This document shows positions 14,229-16,988 of a stretch of 16,988 nucleotides of DNA, in pieces. The position numbers and the translations under genes were made by a program. The notes beneath the pieces are model-generated. The model saw nothing but the letters and a program-made list of their open reading frames with translations, had not been told where the DNA came from and ran no database searches. The stretch spans positions 1 through 16,988 of the forward strand of contig JAMOSR010000145.1 in NCBI GenBank assembly GCA_027062985.1. Reading direction: 5' to 3'. This DNA is from Nautiliaceae bacterium. GTDB lineage: Bacteria > Campylobacterota > Campylobacteria > Campylobacterales > Nautiliaceae. Positions within the stretch are counted from its first letter, which is position 1. Each line of letters opens with the position of its first letter.

Positions 14229-16202
14229 TTACAAGGTAATTTCTTTTATATCCCCGATATCCAAAAATTCTTTGTAAATTGAGGCAATTAAGCTTTTTCT
14301 GTTATGTTTTATTTTTTCATCTTCTACATTTACCATAACATTATCGAAAAACGCATCGATAAGCGGTTTTAAAGATACTAAAAAGTCAAGTTTCTTTTCA
14401 AGGTCTTTAATGTCTTTTACTTTTTTAAACTCTTCCCATAATCTTTTTTCTTCTTCTTTTTCAAAAAGAGATTCATCGACTTTTATTGAGTCTAAATCAA
14501 AATCTTTTACAATATTTGCAACCCTTTTGAAAGTAACAGCTAAATCTTTAAAATCTTCACTTTCAACTATTTTATTTAAAAGTTTGATTTTTTTATCAAT
14601 TTCTAATAGATTACTTTCTCCGGTTGCGAGAACTGCTCTAATTACAGAAGGGTTAACATTATAAAATTTGTATAATCTTTCAAAAATAAACTGAATCAGT
14701 TTTTTTTCATTAAGGCCGGGATAGTTTTCTTTTAAGTCATTTATAACTTCTTTTATATCAAGAGGAATATTATTTTCAAGGGCTACTTTTATAATATGAT
14801 TGGCCGCACGTCTTAAACCAAACGGATCTTTGTTGCCTTTAGGAATTTTTCCAATGCTAAAGAGCCCCATTAATGTATCAAGGTTTCTTGAAATATTCAA
14901 AATAGAAGAAACATCGTTTGATGCACTGTCGGTGTATTGTTCTTTTATTGCGGTTGCTATTTCTTCATCCACTCCTTCTTGTTTTGCGTAATAATATCCC
15001 ATAATTCCTTGAAGTTCGGTGAATTCATATACCATTTCCGTTAGTAAATCCGCTTTAGCGAGATTAACAGCTTTATTTATTTTTTCTTTATTTTTATTAT
15101 ATTTTTTAGCTAAATATTCACCTATTTTTTCTTCTCTTTTTACTTTATCATATAGGCTGCCTAAATTATCCATATAGACGATATTTTTTAAACCTTCAAT
15201 GCTTAATCCTCTTTTTAAATCGTTTTCCCAGAAAAAGAGCGCATCACTGAGCCTTGCTCTTAGTACTTTTTCGTTTCCTTTAATAATTTTACTGAAATCA
15301 TTCGTATAAGCATTGCTGACAACAACAAAAGCGTTTGTAAGTTTTCCGTCTTTATATACCGGGAAATATCGTTGATGCTCTTTCATACTGGTAATAATAA
15401 CTTCCGGCGGCAGTACCAAAAATTTTTCGTCAAATCCTCCAAGTAAAGGAGTAGGGTATTCGGTAATTGCGACAATTTCTGAAAGCAGTTCTTCGTCTAT
15501 TTCAACTTTTACCTGATTTTCCTCTTCTATTTTTTTAATTCCCTCAAGTATTCTTTTTTTTCTTTCATCCTGAAAAAGAATTATGCCTTTTTTATCAAGC
15601 TGGCAAAAATAATTTCCAACAAAATCGATAAAAATTTTTTCTTTAAACACCCTGTGCGGCATAGTAAAGTTACTTGAAGTTACGCAGTATTTATTAAAAA
15701 TTAAAGCCTCATCCTCTATCATACATAAAAGCCACCTAACAGGTCGTATAAATTCGGCTTCGCAGTTTCCCCATTTCATGGTTTTTCCAAAATTTAAGCT
15801 TTTTAGCCATTCTTCAATCATTTCAGGAAGAAGTTCTTTTGCTTCTTTTCCTTTTATGGTTGTTTTATAATATAAAAATTCCTGATTTCCTTTTGTTTTA
15901 TATTTAACTTCTTCAGGATTTATACCGCATTTTTTAGCAAAACTTTCAAGTGCTTTTGGATTCTTTTCCACAATTGCTTTTGGCGCACCCCAGATTTCCT
16001 GTTCGGTATCAGGCTGTTTTACAGGAAATTCTCTGTGCCAAAGCGTTAATCTTCTTGGAGTATAGTAAAAACTAAACCCTGCTTTTAAATTGTATTTTTC
16101 TAAAATATCAAGCCATTTTTTTTCTATGTTTGGAAGCTCTTTTAATAAAGGTACGGCAGGGAGCTCTTCGACTCCTATTTCGATAAGAAGAGGTTTTAAC
16201 AT
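14229..16202 (-). CDS. glyS: Glycyl-tRNA synthetase beta subunit
   Basis: Beta subunit of the alpha2beta2 glycyl-tRNA synthetase, needed with GlyQ to charge tRNA-Gly; it provides tRNA recognition. The 657-residue protein is close to the family length (E. coli 689). It starts MLKPLLIEIGVEELPAVPL, the canonical N-terminus. Other conserved blocks are VAITEYPTPLLGGFDEKFL, PPEVIITSMKEHQRYFPVY, RARLSDALFFWENDLKRGL, and DPFGLRRAANHII near residue 476. A helical C-terminal anticodon-binding domain follows. The start has AAGGAA 6 bases upstream and an extended -10 20 bases upstream. glyQ is not in this window. The gene runs against the slyD operon and away from the PEBP gene. Confidence 0.97.
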   Translation of the reverse strand: MLKPLLIEIGVEELPAVPLLKELPNIEKKWLDILEKYNLKAGFSFYYTPRRLTLWHREFPVKQPDTEQEIWGAPKAIVEKNPKALESFAKKCGINPEEVKYKTKGNQEFLYYKTTIKGKEAKELLPEMIEEWLKSLNFGKTMKWGNCEAEFIRPVRWLLCMIEDEALIFNKYCVTSSNFTMPHRVFKEKIFIDFVGNYFCQLDKKGIILFQDERKKRILEGIKKIEEENQVKVEIDEELLSEIVAITEYPTPLLGGFDEKFLVLPPEVIITSMKEHQRYFPVYKDGKLTNAFVVVSNAYTNDFSKIIKGNEKVLRARLSDALFFWENDLKRGLSIEGLKNIVYMDNLGSLYDKVKREEKIGEYLAKKYNKNKEKINKAVNLAKADLLTEMVYEFTELQGIMGYYYAKQEGVDEEIATAIKEQYTDSASNDVSSILNISRNLDTLMGLFSIGKIPKGNKDPFGLRRAANHIIKVALENNIPLDIKEVINDLKENYPGLNEKKLIQFIFERLYKFYNVNPSVIRAVLATGESNLLEIDKKIKLLNKIVESEDFKDLAVTFKRVANIVKDFDLDSIKVDESLFEKEEEKRLWEEFKKVKDIKDLEKKLDFLVSLKPLIDAFFDNVMVNVEDEKIKHNRKSLIASIYKEFLDIGDIKEITL

Positions 16203-16222
16203 TTTTTTCCTTTTTTATTGAA

Positions 16223-16231
16223 ATTTTATCA
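16223..16231 (-). promoter_or_regulatory. Probable glyS-thiS promoter (extended -10, reverse strand)
   Basis: On the reverse strand this reads TGATAAAAT, a full extended -10, 20 bases before the glyS ATG. Transcription should begin about 13-14 bases before the start codon. It lies 7 bases from the oppositely directed -10 of the PEBP gene. Confidence 0.6.
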
Positions 16232-16238
16232 AATTTAA

Positions 16239-16247
16239 TGATATAAT
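16239..16247 (+). promoter_or_regulatory. Probable PEBP-gene promoter (extended -10)
   Basis: TGATATAAT is an exact extended -10, 20 bases before the ATG at 16268. AAAGGAG (16255-16261) follows as ribosome binding site, 6 bases from the ATG. The element mirrors the glyS -10 and is separated from it by 7 bases. Confidence 0.65.
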
Positions 16248-16267
16248 TTTTATTAAAGGAGCATTAA

Positions 16268-16789
16268 ATGAAAAAGCTTATCGCTCTTATAGGAGGTGTT
16301 ATTATGTATGCGATGAATCTTTACTCTCCTGATATCTCAGACAGAATTCATTTAGAACAAGTGTATCATCTGTGTGGAGGAAAAAATATTTCTCCCGAGC
16401 TTATATGGTCAAGAGCTCCTGAAAATACCAAATCTTTTGCCGTTACTATGTTTGACCCAGACGCTCCCACAGACCATGGGTGGTGGCATTGGATGGTTGT
16501 AAATATTCCTAAAAATGTAAAAATTTTTCCAAAAGGTGCTGGTAATCCAGAAAATAAATATTTTAGCTTGGGGTTGCAGACATTAAATGATTACGGTGAA
16601 ATTGGATACGGAGGTCCTTGTCCGCCTCCAGGTAAACCCCATAGATACATCATAACCGTATGGGCTTTGGATGTCGAAGGTTTTAACGTGCCCCAAAATA
16701 TAAATCCTCAACAGCTTATAGAGGTTATAAAAGCTCATGCTATAGACAGTGCTTCTATTATGGGATATTACGCCAGAGGTTGGAGATAA
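16268..16789 (+). CDS. PEBP family protein (YbhB/YbcL, Raf-kinase-inhibitor-like)
   Basis: Member of the phosphatidylethanolamine-binding protein family; the bacterial function is poorly known. The 173-residue protein has the full ligand-pocket set: GGKNISPELIW at 37-47, DPDAP at 63-67, GWWHWMVVNIP at 71-81, and GYGGPCPPPGKPHRY at 113-127. The first 16 residues (MKKLIALIGGVIMYAM) look like a weak signal peptide, as in the exported YbcL type. A second perfect Shine-Dalgarno, AGGAGG (16291-16296), precedes Met13 (ATG at 16304) by 7 bases. It could give a cytosolic form starting close to where E. coli YbhB starts. I annotate the longer form because its own AAGGAG and promoter are well placed. 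No terminator was recognised after it. Confidence 0.92.
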   Translation: MKKLIALIGGVIMYAMNLYSPDISDRIHLEQVYHLCGGKNISPELIWSRAPENTKSFAVTMFDPDAPTDHGWWHWMVVNIPKNVKIFPKGAGNPENKYFSLGLQTLNDYGEIGYGGPCPPPGKPHRYIITVWALDVEGFNVPQNINPQQLIEVIKAHAIDSASIMGYYARGWR

Positions 16790-16803
16790 AAAAAGAAAAT
16801 TTA

Positions 16804-16988
16804 TTAAAAAGTTTTTAAAAATCCCATAAGCCCTTTCATAATCTCTTTTGGGCTTGGCGGGCATCCGGGGATGTAATAATCGATTTTTAAATCATTTCCT
16901 TTTATGGCATACGTTTTTTCAAAAACGCCCAAATCTTTAGTACAATCTCCTATTGCAATTACCCATTTCGGACTTGGCATCTGATTGT
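16804..16988 (-). CDS. NuoB-like small subunit, probably of a group 4 [NiFe] hydrogenase (C-terminal part; 5' end outside window)
   Basis: A reverse-strand frame enters from the right edge and stops at 16806-16804, giving the last 60 residues. It begins NQMPSPKWVIAIGDC, then IDYYIPGCPPSPKEIMKGL, and ends MGFLKTF. MPxPKWVIAxGxC and PGCPP are the conserved C-terminal signature of the NuoB/hydrogenase small subunit family. Both cysteines are ligands of the proximal [4Fe-4S] cluster. Complex I NuoB usually has GSC followed by glycines; GDC, then a short LGVF segment, is closer to energy-converting (group 4) hydrogenase small subunits. That choice is an inference from a fragment. It converges on the PEBP gene with a 14-base gap, and its start and cluster partners lie to the right. 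Confidence 0.8.
   Translation of the reverse strand, partial: NQMPSPKWVIAIGDCTKDLGVFEKTYAIKGNDLKIDYYIPGCPPSPKEIMKGLMGFLKTF

Noticed and set aside
16800..16819. AT-only inverted repeat TTAAAAA-G-TTTTTAA between convergent genes as a terminator
   Set aside because: The arms contain only A and T with a one-base loop, so a stable RNA hairpin cannot form in this register; chance in AT-rich DNA.
16828..16855. Inverted repeat AAGCCC ... GGGCTT
   Set aside because: Six-base arms with a 16-base loop lie inside the right-edge coding sequence, with no T-run; likely chance.
16583..16864. 93-codon reverse frame overlapping the PEBP gene and the right-edge gene
   Set aside because: The PEBP frame on the other strand and the hydrogenase-like frame both show clear family motifs in this interval; this third frame shows none.
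1..16988. Search for a parS site near parAB
   Set aside because: I looked for GTTTCAC/GTGAAAC-type palindromes on both strands by eye. Only single unpaired half-sites such as TTTCAC at 3500-3505 and scattered GTGAAA were found.

Overview
This window is a strongly AT-rich stretch of bacterial chromosome. Gene content and order point to a member of the Campylobacterota (former Epsilonproteobacteria). The run fmt-birA-parA-parB-atpF'-atpF-atpH-atpA-atpG-atpD-atpC-tolQ-tolR-tolA-tolB-pal-cpoB-slyD matches, from memory, the order in Campylobacter jejuni. The ATP synthase operon carries two b-type subunits and lacks atpB and atpE, which is usual for this group. Low G+C, Lys/Ile/Glu-rich proteins and a group 4 hydrogenase-like gene at the right edge would fit the deep-sea Nautiliales (Nautilia, Caminibacter, Lebetimonas). 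That placement is an inference and has not been searched.

Layout. Positions 1-393 hold the C-terminal end of a PiT-family phosphate transporter with a coiled-coil insert. fmt, birA, parA and parB follow (390-3485), each joined to the gene before it by a 4-base ATGA overlap. A probable promoter then opens the F1Fo ATP synthase operon (3519-9162). The Tol-Pal envelope system (9143-13436) follows without a break, and tolQ starts inside the end of atpC. slyD (13479-13979) closes the forward run with the only convincing intrinsic terminator in the window. On the reverse strand lie thiS and glyS (13995-16202). glyS shares a very compact divergent promoter region with a PEBP/YbhB-family gene (16268-16789). 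The right edge holds the C-terminal end of a reverse-strand NuoB-like/group 4 hydrogenase small subunit (16804-16988).

How the genes work together. fmt makes the formylated initiator tRNA, birA biotinylates acetyl-CoA carboxylase, and parAB segregates the chromosome origin. The atp genes encode the F1 sector, the peripheral stalk and the central stalk of ATP synthase. TolQRA uses proton motive force to act on TolB and Pal at the outer membrane during division, with CpoB linked to peptidoglycan synthesis. SlyD is a proline isomerase with a metal-binding tail.

The window is mostly conserved housekeeping DNA, and I found no new multi-gene system. The best leads are regulatory: an inverted repeat covering the promoter and ribosome binding site of cpoB, two back-to-back -10 elements between glyS and the PEBP gene, two good ribosome binding sites that could give exported and cytosolic PEBP forms, and a recurring pattern of promoters lying 18-20 bases before the start codon. 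No gene-free stretch exceeds 300 bases. No tRNA, rRNA, CRISPR array, insertion sequence or parS site was seen.
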